A DNA stretch of 64,000 nucleotides from NCBI RefSeq assembly GCF_020102855.1, contig NZ_JADHZD010000005.1:310001-374000 (forward strand), written 5' to 3'. Origin of the DNA: Nocardioides lacusdianchii (GTDB taxonomy: Bacteria; Actinomycetota; Actinomycetes; Propionibacteriales; Nocardioidaceae). The notes under the pieces are model-generated. The model was not told where the DNA came from. It saw only the letters and a list, made by a program, of their open reading frames with translations, and searched no databases. Numbering within the stretch: the first letter of the stretch is position 1; the number at the start of each line of letters is the position of its first letter. The position numbers and the translations under genes are program-made. This document shows positions 8,752-17,501 of this stretch, in pieces.

Positions 8752-9611
8752 GCGCCCGCGCCACCCGACGTACGCCGACGGGCGACCTGCCGCAGGGCTA
8801 CCGTCCCCTCGCCCTGCTGGCCGACGGCCGGCGGCTCGAGACGTGGGACGCCTGGGACGAAGCACGCGGCACCCGCTGCGTGGTCAAGCTGCTGCGTGCC
8901 GACCGGCGCGACGACCCGCGGGTGCGGCAGGCGGTGCTGCTCGAGGGGCACCTGGCCACCACGCTCGCCCACCCGCACCTGGTCCGCGGCTACGACGTCC
9001 TCGACGACCCGCCGACCGTCGTGCTGGAGACGCTGCGCGGCGCCACGCTCTCGGCGCTGGTGGAGGAGGAGCCGCTCGGGCTCGCCGACGTCGCGGAGCT
9101 CGGCTGCCAGCTCGCGTCGGTCCTGGGCTACCTCCACCGCCACGACTGGCTCCACCTCGACCTCAAGCCGGACAACGTGGTCGTCGACCACGGGAAGGCG
9201 GTGCTCATCGACCTCAGCCTGGCCGGGCGGCCGGGCGAGGGCCGGCCGGGTGCGGGGACGCGCGGCTACCTCGCGCCCGAGCAGGCACGGGGCCGCGGGC
9301 TGTCGGCGGCGACCGACGTCTGGGGTCTCGGCATGACCCTCGTCGAGGCGCTCGCGCGCACTGCGCCGTACGGCGACGAGGCCACGTGGGACTCCCGCCG
9401 GCGCTGGCCCCTGGTCCACCGCCGCGCGCCCGTCGCGCCGGCGGGCCTCGATGCGGTGCCCGAGGAGGTGCGCGACCTGCTGGCGGCGTGCCTCAGCCTC
9501 GACCCCGCTGAGCGGCCCCTGCTCGCGCAGGTGCGCGAGGCGCTCGAGCCGCTGCGCTCACCACCGGCCGCGGTGGACGACGTCGTCACGCCGCTCCCGT
9601 CGCGCCGGTGA
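8748..9611 (+). CDS. Serine/threonine-type protein kinase
   Basis: A soluble kinase of 287 residues without a transmembrane or PASTA region, so unlike PknB-type receptor kinases. Catalytic elements are present: VVKLL with Lys47, HLDLKPDN at 136-143 (catalytic Asp138, Asn143), DLS at 155-157 in place of DFG with the metal-binding Asp kept, and GYLAPEQA (173-180) as the APE motif. The glycine-rich loop is poorly conserved. The GTG start at 8748 overlaps the exporter stop as GTGA, so kinase and exporter are made together. It could phosphorylate the exporter or the Ser-rich peptide upstream; this is inference. Its last ~18 codons overlap the convergent nitroreductase gene. Confidence 0.85.
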   Translation: MSARATRRTPTGDLPQGYRPLALLADGRRLETWDAWDEARGTRCVVKLLRADRRDDPRVRQAVLLEGHLATTLAHPHLVRGYDVLDDPPTVVLETLRGATLSALVEEEPLGLADVAELGCQLASVLGYLHRHDWLHLDLKPDNVVVDHGKAVLIDLSLAGRPGEGRPGAGTRGYLAPEQARGRGLSAATDVWGLGMTLVEALARTAPYGDEATWDSRRRWPLVHRRAPVAPAGLDAVPEEVRDLLAACLSLDPAERPLLAQVREALEPLRSPPAAVDDVVTPLPSRR

Positions 9612-10154
9612 TCCGCTCGCGCCGGTGTCGGCGAGGCGGTGCCCGACGGTGATCGCGCCGACCGGCGCGTGGTGGTCGGGGATGCCGAACGCCGCGCGGA
9701 AGGAGTCGACGTGCTCGCCGGGAATGCCGAAGAAGCACGCGCCCAGGCCCTCGTCGACGGCCGTCTGGAGGACGAGCAGCGCCGCCATCCCGGTGTCGAC
9801 CCACCAGTACGGCACCGCCCACCGGCCCTCGCTCCGGTCGGTCCATCCCTTGTCGGGCTCGGCGTAGCGCTCGAGGTAGGCCTCCTTGCTGGCCAGCGGG
9901 ACGATCACGACCGGTGCGGTCCGCATCCCGTCGAGCCAGGCGTTGTGCGTCTCCGGTTCGGCGCCGGTGGACTCCCAGAAGCGGGCGACGTCGTCGGCGG
10001 TGTCGAGCACCAGGAAGGCCCAGCCCTGGCTGAAACCGGCGTTGGGCGCGCGCTGGGCGTGCGCGAGCATCCGGTCGACGACCTCCGGGTCCACCGGGGC
10101 GTCGGAGTAGCGGCGCACCATGCGGCGACGGCGTACGACCTCGCGGAAGTCCAT
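9558..10154 (-). CDS. Nitroreductase family protein (FMN-dependent)
   Basis: 198 residues with the nitroreductase fold signature: an N-terminal MDFREVVRRRRMVRRYSD (Arg-x-x-R-x-[FY] FMN-binding start) followed by QRAPNAGFSQGWAFLV, and a C-terminal GLGACFFGIPGEHVDSFRAAFGIP with the typical P-G-x-V-G-A-I-T-V-G end. Members reduce nitro groups, quinones or flavins with NAD(P)H in the cytosol; the substrate is not evident. I chose the ATG at 10152-10154 rather than an in-frame start at 10229 because the longer form would be coded through the 76-bp palindrome. The 3' end overlaps the kinase gene by 54 bp tail to tail. Confidence 0.87.
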   Translation of the reverse strand: MDFREVVRRRRMVRRYSDAPVDPEVVDRMLAHAQRAPNAGFSQGWAFLVLDTADDVARFWESTGAEPETHNAWLDGMRTAPVVIVPLASKEAYLERYAEPDKGWTDRSEGRWAVPYWWVDTGMAALLVLQTAVDEGLGACFFGIPGEHVDSFRAAFGIPDHHAPVGAITVGHRLADTGASGSPARRERRDDVVHRGRW

Positions 10155-10198
10155 GGGGGCAGGTTGCCACGCCCCTGCTTCTCGCTGGTCGCACTCCC

Positions 10199-10274
10199 GC
10201 TGTAACGCCGGGTTGGTGCTTGTACCCACCTGGATATATCCGGGTGGGTACAGCTCCTAACCCGGCGTTACAGC
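10199..10274. repeat. 76-bp near-perfect palindrome between divergent genes
   Basis: The outer arms GCTGTAACGCCGGGTT (10199-10214) and AACCCGGCGTTACAGC (10259-10274) pair perfectly. The inner arms TGTACCCACC (10221-10230) and GGTGGGTACA (10243-10252) also pair perfectly, and the centre is GGATATATCC (10232-10241), itself a palindrome. Of the six positions joining the arms, only two are true mismatches; the others are a normal pair or G-U wobbles. It lies 45 bp from the nitroreductase start and 91 bp from the hydrolase start. It may be a hairpin-forming regulatory element, a MITE-like or REP-like element, or a recombination site. I do not recognise it. Confidence 0.85.
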
Positions 10275-10365
10275 ACCGGGCCAGGCGCGCGGATCGTCTC
10301 GGATCCGAGACGAACCCCCGCGGCCCCGCGTTGACCCCGGTCGGCGTTGACGATGGACTGGCGGC

Positions 10366-11559
10366 ATGGGCTTCGAGCAGATGTGGCGTGACCTGGCGCC
10401 GGTCGGGCGATCGGCCGCGTCCGGTGGCTACTTCCGCCAGCCCTGGGCCTCGGCCGAGTCCGAGCTCCGCAGCTGGTTCGCGGAGGAGTGCGCCGCGCGC
10501 GGGCTGACCGTCGAGACTGACGGCATCGGCAACCAGGTCGCCTGGTGGACGCCCGGCTCCGCGACCGGGAAGGGCGTGCTGACCGGCTCGCACCTCGACT
10601 CCGTCCTCGACGGCGGGGCGTACGACGGTCCGCTGGGCGTCGTCTCCGCGCTCGCCGCGGTCGACACGATGCGCGGGCGTGACTTCGCGCCGGGCCGGCC
10701 GATCGGGATAGGGGTCTTCGTCGAGGAGGAGGGCTCGCGCTTCGGCCGCGCCTGCCTCGGCTCGCGCCTCGTCACCGGCGCGACGACGTGGGACGAGGCA
10801 CGCGAGCTGCGCGACCGGGACGGGGTCTTCCTCGCCGACGCCGTCGAGGCCGCCGGGCTCGACCCGTCGACCGGGCTGCTCTCCCTGGAGAGGGTCGGCA
10901 CCTTCGTCGAGCTCCACGTCGAGCAGGGCCGCGACCTCGTCGACCGCGACGTCGCGGTCGGGCTGGCCAGCGAGATCTGGCCGCACGGGCGCTGGCGCTT
11001 CGACTTCGCCGGCCAGGCCAACCACGCGGGCACGACCCGCATGGAGGACCGCCACGACCCGATGCTGACCTACGCGATGACCGCCCTCGCCGCCAACAAG
11101 CAGGCCCGGCTCGCCGGCCAGCGCGCGACCTTCGGCCGGATCTCGGTCGAGCCCAACGGCACCAACTCCGTCCCCTCGCTCGTCACCGCCTGGCTCGACG
11201 CCCGCGCCTCCTCCGACGACGCGCTGGCCGATATGGTCGACGCCGTCGGACGTCAGGCGCAGGACCGTGCCGGTCGCGACGGCACCTCGCTCACCGTCAC
11301 CGCGGAGTCGGTCTCCGGCTCGGTCGCCTTCGACCCGGACCTCGCCGCGCGGCTGGACGGGCTCGGCGACTGGCCCGTGATCCCGACGCAGGCCGGGCAC
11401 GATGCCGGCATCCTGTCCGACGCCGGCATCCCCACCGCGATGGTCTTCGTGCGCAACCCCACGGGCGTCTCGCACTCACCCGACGAGCACGCCGAGACCA
11501 CCGACTGCCTGGCCGGCGTCGAGGCGCTCGCCGACGTGCTCGAGGAGCTCGCCCGGTGA
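10366..11559 (+). CDS. Allantoate amidohydrolase-like M20 hydrolase of the hut operon
   Basis: 397 residues of the M20C amidase family (allantoate amidohydrolase/N-carbamoyl-amino-acid hydrolase). The two-metal site is visible: GSHLDSV with His76, YDGPLGV with Asp87, EEEGSRFG with Glu121/Glu122, ELHVEQG (~180), and SHSPDE near the C-terminus. Because it overlaps hutF by GTGA and is followed by hutI, the most likely job is hydrolysis of N-formyl-L-glutamate to glutamate and formate. That is the step after HutF, and subsystem annotation knows a non-HutG alternative form for it. True allantoate hydrolysis is less likely, since no ureide genes are nearby. The ATG at 10366 gives a normal family N-terminus. 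Confidence 0.85.
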   Translation: MGFEQMWRDLAPVGRSAASGGYFRQPWASAESELRSWFAEECAARGLTVETDGIGNQVAWWTPGSATGKGVLTGSHLDSVLDGGAYDGPLGVVSALAAVDTMRGRDFAPGRPIGIGVFVEEEGSRFGRACLGSRLVTGATTWDEARELRDRDGVFLADAVEAAGLDPSTGLLSLERVGTFVELHVEQGRDLVDRDVAVGLASEIWPHGRWRFDFAGQANHAGTTRMEDRHDPMLTYAMTALAANKQARLAGQRATFGRISVEPNGTNSVPSLVTAWLDARASSDDALADMVDAVGRQAQDRAGRDGTSLTVTAESVSGSVAFDPDLAARLDGLGDWPVIPTQAGHDAGILSDAGIPTAMVFVRNPTGVSHSPDEHAETTDCLAGVEALADVLEELAR

Positions 11560-12869
11560 CGGCGTACCTCCTCGAACGCGCCTGGCTCGGCGACCGCTTC
11601 GCCGACGACGTGCTCGTCGAGGTCGAGGACGGCCGCTTCACCTCCGTCACGCCCGACAGCGACCCGCCGCGCGCGATCCCGGTCCGCGGCCTGGTCGTCC
11701 CCGGCCTCGCCAACACCCACAGCCACGCCTTCCACCGGGCGCTGCGCGGACGCACCCAGCGCGAGCGCGGCTCCTTCTGGACCTGGCGCGACCAGATGTA
11801 CGCCGTCGCCGCTCGGCTCGACCCCGACACCTACCTCGCCCTCGCGCTCGCGACCTACCGCGAGATGGCCGCCGCCGGGATCACGTGCGTCGGGGAGTTC
11901 CACTACCTCCACCACCAGCCCGACGGCACGCCCCACGCCCACCCGAACGAGATGGGGCTCGCGCTCGTGCACGCGGCCCGCGAGGCCGGCATCCGGCTCA
12001 CCCTGCTCGACACGCTCTACCTCTCGTCCGGCTTCGGCGCGCCGCCCGAGGGCGCGCAGGTGCGCTACAGCGACGGGACGGTCGAGGCATGGCTGGAGCG
12101 CGTCGACGGGCTGGTCGTCGAGCCCCACGCCCGCGTCGGCGCGGCCGTCCACTCGGTGCGGGCCGTCCCGCGCGAGGCGCTCGACGCGGTCGCGGGCTGG
12201 GTCGGCGACCGCCCCCTGCACGCCCACGTCTCCGAGCAGGTCGCTGAGAACGACGCCTGCCTCGAGGCGTACGGCGTCACCCCGACGCGGCTGCTCGCCG
12301 ACCACGGCCTCCTGCGCCCGACGACGTCGCTGGTCCACGCCACCCACCTGAGCGACGACGACATCGCGCTGATCGGCGGGGCCGGGGCGTACGCCGCCTT
12401 CTGCCCGACCACCGAGCGCGACCTCGGCGACGGCATCGGGCCCTCACGCCGGCTCCACGACGTCGGCGCCCGGCTGACCCTCGGCAGCGACAGCCACGCC
12501 GTGGTCGACCCCTTCGAGGAGATGCGCGCCGTCGAGCTCGACGAGCGGCTCGCGACCCAGCAGCGGGGTCACTGGGCCGCCGCCGAGCTGCTCACTGCGG
12601 CGACCACCGACGGCCACGCCTCGCTCGGCTGGGACGACGCCGGAGCGATCGCCGTCGGCCGCCGCGCCGACCTCGTCGTCATCGACCCGGCCAGCCCGCG
12701 CACCGCCGGCACCGGGCGCGACGAGAACGCCGTCGTCTTCGCCGCCTCCGCCGAGGACGTACGCCGCGTCATGGCCGACGGTCGCTGGATCGTCGAGGAC
12801 GGCGACCGCGCCGCGATCGGGCGCGAGCTCGACGGGGCCATCGGGAGGATCTGGGAGGGTCAGGCATGA
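11556..12869 (+). CDS. hutF: Formimidoylglutamate deiminase
   Basis: A 437-residue amidohydrolase-superfamily enzyme that converts N-formimino-L-glutamate to N-formyl-L-glutamate and ammonia in the five-step branch of histidine degradation. The metal site is THSHAFH (His55, His57), with HVSEQ (~230) and the LGSDSH (~310) aspartate. [19 protein letters not shown] and the WRDQMY segment are typical of HutF. The start is GTG at 11556, overlapping the previous TGA; its own stop overlaps hutI through ATGA. The three genes therefore form one tightly coupled unit. hutH and hutU are not in this window. Confidence 0.92.
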   Translation: MTAYLLERAWLGDRFADDVLVEVEDGRFTSVTPDSDPPRAIPVRGLVVPGLANTHSHAFHRALRGRTQRERGSFWTWRDQMYAVAARLDPDTYLALALATYREMAAAGITCVGEFHYLHHQPDGTPHAHPNEMGLALVHAAREAGIRLTLLDTLYLSSGFGAPPEGAQVRYSDGTVEAWLERVDGLVVEPHARVGAAVHSVRAVPREALDAVAGWVGDRPLHAHVSEQVAENDACLEAYGVTPTRLLADHGLLRPTTSLVHATHLSDDDIALIGGAGAYAAFCPTTERDLGDGIGPSRRLHDVGARLTLGSDSHAVVDPFEEMRAVELDERLATQQRGHWAAAELLTAATTDGHASLGWDDAGAIAVGRRADLVVIDPASPRTAGTGRDENAVVFAASAEDVRRVMADGRWIVEDGDRAAIGRELDGAIGRIWEGQA

Positions 12870-14035
12870 CCACGACAGTGATCACCGGCATCGGCGAGCT
12901 GGTCACCAACGACCCGGCGCGCACGGAGCAGGGCGGCCTGCTCGGGCTCGTCCACGACGCCGCCGTCGTCGTCGAGGGCAGCCGCATCGCCTGGGTCGGT
13001 CCGGCCGCCGAGGCGCCGGCCGCGGACGTGCACGTCGACGCCGGCGGCCGGGCCGTCATCCCGGGCTTCGTCGACTCGCACAGCCACCTCGTCTTCGCCG
13101 GCGACCGGTCGGGCGAGTTCGAGGCCCGGATGACCGGCGAGCCCTACTCCGCCGGCGGCATCCGCACCACCGTCGCCGCCACCCGCGCCGCCAGCGACGA
13201 GCAGCTGACCTCCCACGTCGCGCGCCTCGTCGCCGAGATGCGCGCGCAGGGCACGACCACCGTCGAGATCAAGAGCGGCTACGGGCTCTCGGTCCACGAC
13301 GAGGCACGCAGCCTCGCGGTGGCGCGGCAGTTCACCGACGAGACGACCTTCCTCGGCGCCCACGTCGTCCCCAGCGGAATAACCCCCGAGGACTACGTCG
13401 ACCTCGTCACCGGCCCCATGCTCGCGGCCGCGGCACCGCACGCCCGGTGGATCGACGTGTTCTGCGAGGACGGCGCCTTCGACGTCGACCAGGCACGCAC
13501 CATCCTGGCCGCGGGGTCCGACAGCGGCCTGCGCGGACGGCTCCACGCCAACCAGCTGACGTACGGCGGCGGCGTGCGGCTCGCCTGCGAGCTCAGCCTG
13601 GTCGCGGTCGACCACTGCACCTTCCTGTCCGACCTCGACGTCGAGTCCCTCAGCGACTCAGGCACGATCGCCACGCTCCTGCCGGGCGTGGAGTTCTCCA
13701 CCCGCCAGCCCTATCCCGACGCGCGTCGCCTCCTCGACGCAGGCGTACGGGTCGCGCTGGCCAGCGACTGCAACCCCGGCTCCTGCTTCACCTCGTCGAT
13801 GGCGCTGTGCATCGCGCTGGCCGTGCGCGAGATGCGGATGAGTCCCGCCGAGGCGCTGCACGCGGCCACCGCGACGGGCGCGGGGGCCCTCGGCCGCGAC
13901 GACGTCGGCGTGCTCGCCCCCGGAAAGGCCGCCGACCTCGTCCTGCTGGACGCTCCGTCCCACGTCCACCTCGCCTACCGCCCCGGCGTGCCCCTCGTCG
14001 CCGGGGTCTGGCAGGCCGGTCGCCCGGTCGTCTGA
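12866..14035 (+). CDS. hutI: Imidazolonepropionase
   Basis: 389 residues. It hydrolyses 4-imidazolone-5-propionate to N-formimino-L-glutamate, the substrate of HutF encoded just upstream. The amidohydrolase metal residues are in [12 protein letters not shown] (His72, His74), with HVVPSGI (~170), the [17 protein letters not shown] block (~225-245) and the SDCNPGS aspartate (~295). Length and motif order are normal for HutI. It starts at ATG 12866 within an ATGA overlap with hutF and is the last gene of the unit. Downstream lie two inverted repeats that may end the transcript. Confidence 0.94.
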   Translation: MTTTVITGIGELVTNDPARTEQGGLLGLVHDAAVVVEGSRIAWVGPAAEAPAADVHVDAGGRAVIPGFVDSHSHLVFAGDRSGEFEARMTGEPYSAGGIRTTVAATRAASDEQLTSHVARLVAEMRAQGTTTVEIKSGYGLSVHDEARSLAVARQFTDETTFLGAHVVPSGITPEDYVDLVTGPMLAAAAPHARWIDVFCEDGAFDVDQARTILAAGSDSGLRGRLHANQLTYGGGVRLACELSLVAVDHCTFLSDLDVESLSDSGTIATLLPGVEFSTRQPYPDARRLLDAGVRVALASDCNPGSCFTSSMALCIALAVREMRMSPAEALHAATATGAGALGRDDVGVLAPGKAADLVLLDAPSHVHLAYRPGVPLVAGVWQAGRPVV

Positions 14036-14056
14036 CTATCGGGGGTCGAGTTGGCG

Positions 14057-14121
14057 GGGTAGTCCAGTGACTTGTGGCTGCTGAGGAGGCCGCCTGACGA
14101 CCATCGGTCACTGGACTACCC
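14057..14121. repeat. 15-bp perfect inverted repeat downstream of hutI, with a third half-copy
   Basis: GGGTAGTCCAGTGAC (14057-14071) and GTCACTGGACTACCC (14107-14121) are exact inverted copies 35 bp apart. A third copy, TCACTGGACTAC, lies at 14140-14151. The arrangement could fold into alternative hairpins or act as paired operator sites. The 3' position relative to hutI makes a terminator possible, but there is no T-tract. Confidence 0.75.
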
Positions 14122-14160
14122 GCAGCCGCCAGCCAGAACTCACTGGACTACGACCCCGCG

Positions 14161-14211
14161 GGCTACCTCAGGCCCCTGCCGTACGCCGCCGCGCGCCGAT
14201 CTGAGGTAGCC
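14161..14211. repeat. 11-bp inverted repeat with a third partial copy
   Basis: GGCTACCTCAG (14161-14171) and CTGAGGTAGCC (14201-14211) are exact inverted copies. CTACCTCA recurs at about 14250-14257. This is a second, unrelated repeat word with the same two-plus-one layout as the set at 14057-14151, immediately upstream of the 38-codon ORF. Confidence 0.7.
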
Positions 14212-14313
14212 AGCCACCCACGGATAGGGCACCCGCCCGATGTTCCTGCCTACCTCACGGACGGACTCTCTCCTCACGGCCCGCAAAGGGCCGACCGAGA
14301 AGAGGAGAAGGAC

Positions 14314-14430
14314 ATGTTCACCACCGACAGCTTCCTGGGTGCCGAGATCGCCTACCGCCAGGACAAGGTGCGCCAGGACTACGGCGTACGCCGCTGGACG
14401 CGGGCCCGCGCCACCGACACCCGGAAGTGA
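14314..14430 (+). CDS. 38-residue ORF translationally coupled to a LuxR-type regulator
   Basis: This short ORF has a strong purine-rich Shine-Dalgarno stretch (GAGAAGAGGAGAAGG) just before its ATG. It encodes a basic, soluble peptide (MFTTDSFLGAEIAYRQDK, then VRQDYGVRRWTRARATDTRK). The codon choice is the normal high-GC third-position pattern. It lies between the hut genes and the large regulator, and its TGA overlaps a GTG in the frame of that regulator, so translation could pass from one to the other. I do not recognise a family; similar tiny proteins with an AEIAYR core are, as far as I recall, found in other Actinobacteria. Confidence 0.6.
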   Translation: MFTTDSFLGAEIAYRQDKVRQDYGVRRWTRARATDTRK

Positions 14431-14474
14431 CCCGCACCGCGATCGACCCGCGGGTGTCGGACGGAGGCGACACA

Positions 14475-17405
14475 ATGTCGTCCGTGCCGGCCCTGCGGAC
14501 CACCGATCTCATCGGACGCGATGCCGAGCTGGAGCAGCTGAGTGCCCAGCTCGGCATCCGTGCGTCCGGAGCCGGGGCGTCGGTGCGCGCCATGCTCGTC
14601 GCCGGTGACGCCGGTGTGGGCAAGACCCGGCTGATCATGGCGCTGCGCGACACCGCGCTCGAGGCCGGCTGGCAGGTCGTCGCCGGCCACTGCCTCGACC
14701 TCGCCGACAGCTCCTTGCCCTACCTCCCCTTCTCCGAGGTCCTCGGCCGGGTCATGGCCGACCAGCCCGACGTCGCCGGCCGGGTGCTCGACCGCCACCC
14801 GACGCTCGCGCGCCTCCAGCCGGGCCGTCGCATCCGCAGCAGCGAGACCGCGTCGGGCGACCAGGCCCTCGACCGCGGCAACGTCTACGACGCGTTCGGC
14901 GACCTCCTCTCCGCCGTCGCCGAGCAGGCGCCGGTGCTCGTGGTCGTCGAGGACGCCCACTGGGCCGACGAGTCGACCCGCGACATGCTGAGCTTCCTCT
15001 TCTCCCGCCCGGTCCCGGGCGTCTCGCTCGTCGTGTCCTACCGCTCCGACGACCTCCACCGCCGCCACCCGCTTCGGCGCCAGGTGGCGGAGTGGATGCG
15101 CCTGCACGGCGTCGACCGGCTCCCGCTCGACCCGCTCGCCGACGACGACGTACGCCGTCTCGTCCGCGCGCTGCGCCCGGGCACGCTGTCGGAGGCCGAA
15201 TACGTCTCGATCGTGGACCGGGCCGAGGGCAACCCCTTCTTCGTCGAGGAGCTCGTCGGCGCGGCCGGCTCGGGCCAGGTGCCGGGCGAGCTCGCCGACG
15301 TGCTGCTGGTGCACCTCGACCGGCTCGACGAGGTGACCCGTCGCGTGGTGCGCATCGTGTCCGTGGCCGGGCGCCAGGTGAGCCACGGCCTGCTCGCTGC
15401 CGTCTCCGACCTGGGCTCCGAGGAGCTGGAGGGCGCGCTGCGCACGGCCGTGGAGGCCAACGTCCTCGCCGCCTCCCGCGGCGGCACCTATGCCTTCCGC
15501 CACGCGCTGCTCGGCGAGGCTGTCTACGACGACCTGCTGCCCGGCGAGCGGGTGCGGCTGCACGCCGACTTCGTCTCGGCGCTGGGGGAGGGGCGTGCGG
15601 TCGGCACGGCCGCCGAGCTGGCCCAGCACGCCCGTCGCGCCGACGACCGTCCCGTGGCGGTCCGCGCGTCGGTCGAGGCCGGCGAGGAGGCGCTCGCGGT
15701 CGGCGGCCCGTCGGAGGCGGCCACCCACTTCCTCGACGCGCTCGAGCTCATCGACACGTCCCGCACGCCTGTGTCCGACCTCGACCCGCTCGCGCTCGTA
15801 CGCCGCTGCGCGGAGGCACTGGTCGCCGCCGGTCGGGTGCCGAAGGCGGTCAAGGTGCTGCGGGCGCGGCTGGCCGCGATGCCGGCCGACGCCTCCGACG
15901 TCGACCGCGGCCAGCTGCTGACGGCGCTGGCCTCGGCCCTGCTCCTCACCGACACGACCGAGTCCCCGGGCGAGACCGCGGCGGAGGCTGTCGGGCTGCT
16001 GCGCGACGGGCCGCCGAGGTTGCTCGCGCGGGCGCTCTTCGTGCACGCCGAGACCCTCGGCAACTGGCACGCCGACGAGGCGCGCGCGGCCGCGCTCGAG
16101 GCGCTCGAGATCGCCGAGCGCAACGACCTCACCAGCCTCGCCGTCGAGCTCCACACCACGCTGGCCGGCCTCGACCCGGCGGGCGGGGCGGACCCCGGTG
16201 TCGGGTGGCGGGCCGCCGCGGACCGTGCCCGTGCGGCCGGCCTGATCGAGCCCGAGCTGCGCGCCCTCTACTTCCTCGGCCGCCTCCACCAGGACCGCGG
16301 CGACCTCGGCGCGGCCGGCGACGTCTACCGCGAGGTGCTCGAGCGCAGCGAGGTCGGCGGGCTCACCTGGTCGCCCTACCCCGCGGAGGCGCGGCTGCTG
16401 CTCGCCGTCGCGCTGACCCACCAGGGCCGGCTCGGCAAGGCGTGGTGGACCCTCGACGTCAGCGGGCAGGACCCGCCGATGGTCTACGAGTGGATGTACT
16501 TCGCCCACCAGGTCCTCATCCAGTTCGGGCTGCGCGGCGGCCCCCACAGCGACAACGCGCTCCAGCGGCTGCGCGAGCACTGGGGCACCGACGGCATCAC
16601 GGCGATCACCGCCGGCACCGCCGAGGTCCTGCGGGCCGCCGCGGCCGACGACCCGGCGACCGCGCTGGCGGTCTACGACGACGTGGTCGCGAGCGTCGTA
16701 CCTCTCTGGCACGAGTGGTTCCAGGCGCGGCTGCGGCTCGCGACCCTGGTCGTCGGCGCCTTCGCGGGCGCCGCCGCGCACCTGTCCGCCGACGAGCGCG
16801 CGGCCTGCGCCGCCGACGTGGACCGGCTGATGTCCGACGGCGGCCGGGTGATCGACTTCTACTCCCCCTACGAGGCCAGCCGCGGCCCGGAGTACCGCAT
16901 GTGGGTGGCCCGACGGGCTGCGGAGCACCTCCGCTGGCGGTGGCTCGCGCAGCTCGACCCGCCGTCGGCCGACGAGCTCGTGTCGGCCTGGCGCCACGCG
17001 GAGGAGACGGCCGTGGCGTTCGGCAGCGTGCCCGAGCTCGCGCAGGCTCGGGTGCGGCTGGCGGGCGTGCTGCGTGCCACCGGCGACGCAACGGGCGCCC
17101 GCGCCGCGGCCGACCTGGCTCGCGAGGCGGCGCACGCGATGAAGGCGGAGCCCCTGCTCGCCGAGCTGCTCGCGCAGGGATCGGCGCCGGCCCCGGCGCC
17201 GGGAGCGCCGGCCGCGGTGCTCACCCCGCGTGAGGCAGAGATCCTCGCCCTCGTCGCGGAGGGACGCAGCAACGGTGAGATCGGCAAGCAGCTCTTCATC
17301 AGCACCAAGACCGTCTCGGTCCACGTCTCCAACATCCTGGCCAAGCTCGACGCCGCGTCACGGACCGAGGCGGCGGCCGTCGCCCGGCGCCGTGGGCTGC
17401 TCTGA
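14475..17405 (+). CDS. Large ATP-binding LuxR-family (LAL/MalT-like) transcriptional regulator
   Basis: A 976-residue regulator. LIGRDAELEQL (12-22) opens a STAND-type AAA ATPase with Walker A GDAGVGKT at 44-51 and Walker B VLVVVEDAHWADEST (~155-170). The middle ~500 residues are helical, TPR-like repeats that usually bind a signal. The C-terminus (LTPREAEILALVAEGRSN to NILAKLD) is a complete LuxR/FixJ helix-turn-helix. Such proteins are single-component activators that bind DNA on ATP- and ligand-induced assembly. I prefer the ATG at 14475 because GGAGG (14463-14467) lies at ideal distance and homology begins there; an in-frame GTG at 14427 would overlap the small ORF's stop. The target is unknown; neighbouring hut genes or the secreted protein downstream are possible. 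Confidence 0.88.
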   Translation: MSSVPALRTTDLIGRDAELEQLSAQLGIRASGAGASVRAMLVAGDAGVGKTRLIMALRDTALEAGWQVVAGHCLDLADSSLPYLPFSEVLGRVMADQPDVAGRVLDRHPTLARLQPGRRIRSSETASGDQALDRGNVYDAFGDLLSAVAEQAPVLVVVEDAHWADESTRDMLSFLFSRPVPGVSLVVSYRSDDLHRRHPLRRQVAEWMRLHGVDRLPLDPLADDDVRRLVRALRPGTLSEAEYVSIVDRAEGNPFFVEELVGAAGSGQVPGELADVLLVHLDRLDEVTRRVVRIVSVAGRQVSHGLLAAVSDLGSEELEGALRTAVEANVLAASRGGTYAFRHALLGEAVYDDLLPGERVRLHADFVSALGEGRAVGTAAELAQHARRADDRPVAVRASVEAGEEALAVGGPSEAATHFLDALELIDTSRTPVSDLDPLALVRRCAEALVAAGRVPKAVKVLRARLAAMPADASDVDRGQLLTALASALLLTDTTESPGETAAEAVGLLRDGPPRLLARALFVHAETLGNWHADEARAAALEALEIAERNDLTSLAVELHTTLAGLDPAGGADPGVGWRAAADRARAAGLIEPELRALYFLGRLHQDRGDLGAAGDVYREVLERSEVGGLTWSPYPAEARLLLAVALTHQGRLGKAWWTLDVSGQDPPMVYEWMYFAHQVLIQFGLRGGPHSDNALQRLREHWGTDGITAITAGTAEVLRAAAADDPATALAVYDDVVASVVPLWHEWFQARLRLATLVVGAFAGAAAHLSADERAACAADVDRLMSDGGRVIDFYSPYEASRGPEYRMWVARRAAEHLRWRWLAQLDPPSADELVSAWRHAEETAVAFGSVPELAQARVRLAGVLRATGDATGARAAADLAREAAHAMKAEPLLAELLAQGSAPAPAPGAPAAVLTPREAEILALVAEGRSNGEIGKQLFISTKTVSVHVSNILAKLDAASRTEAAAVARRRGLL

Positions 17406-17501
17406 GTCCGGCGGGGAGGCGCCGGCGTTTGCCGACCACCCCCGCCGGGTAGGCAGGAGCCAGCCCAGCAGCACCAGCCACACCAGCAACGGAGCCACCA
17501 C

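Noticed and set aside
6755..9611. Class III lanthipeptide cluster
   Set aside because: The kinase has neither lyase nor cyclase domain, and the peptide has no Cys for lanthionine rings.
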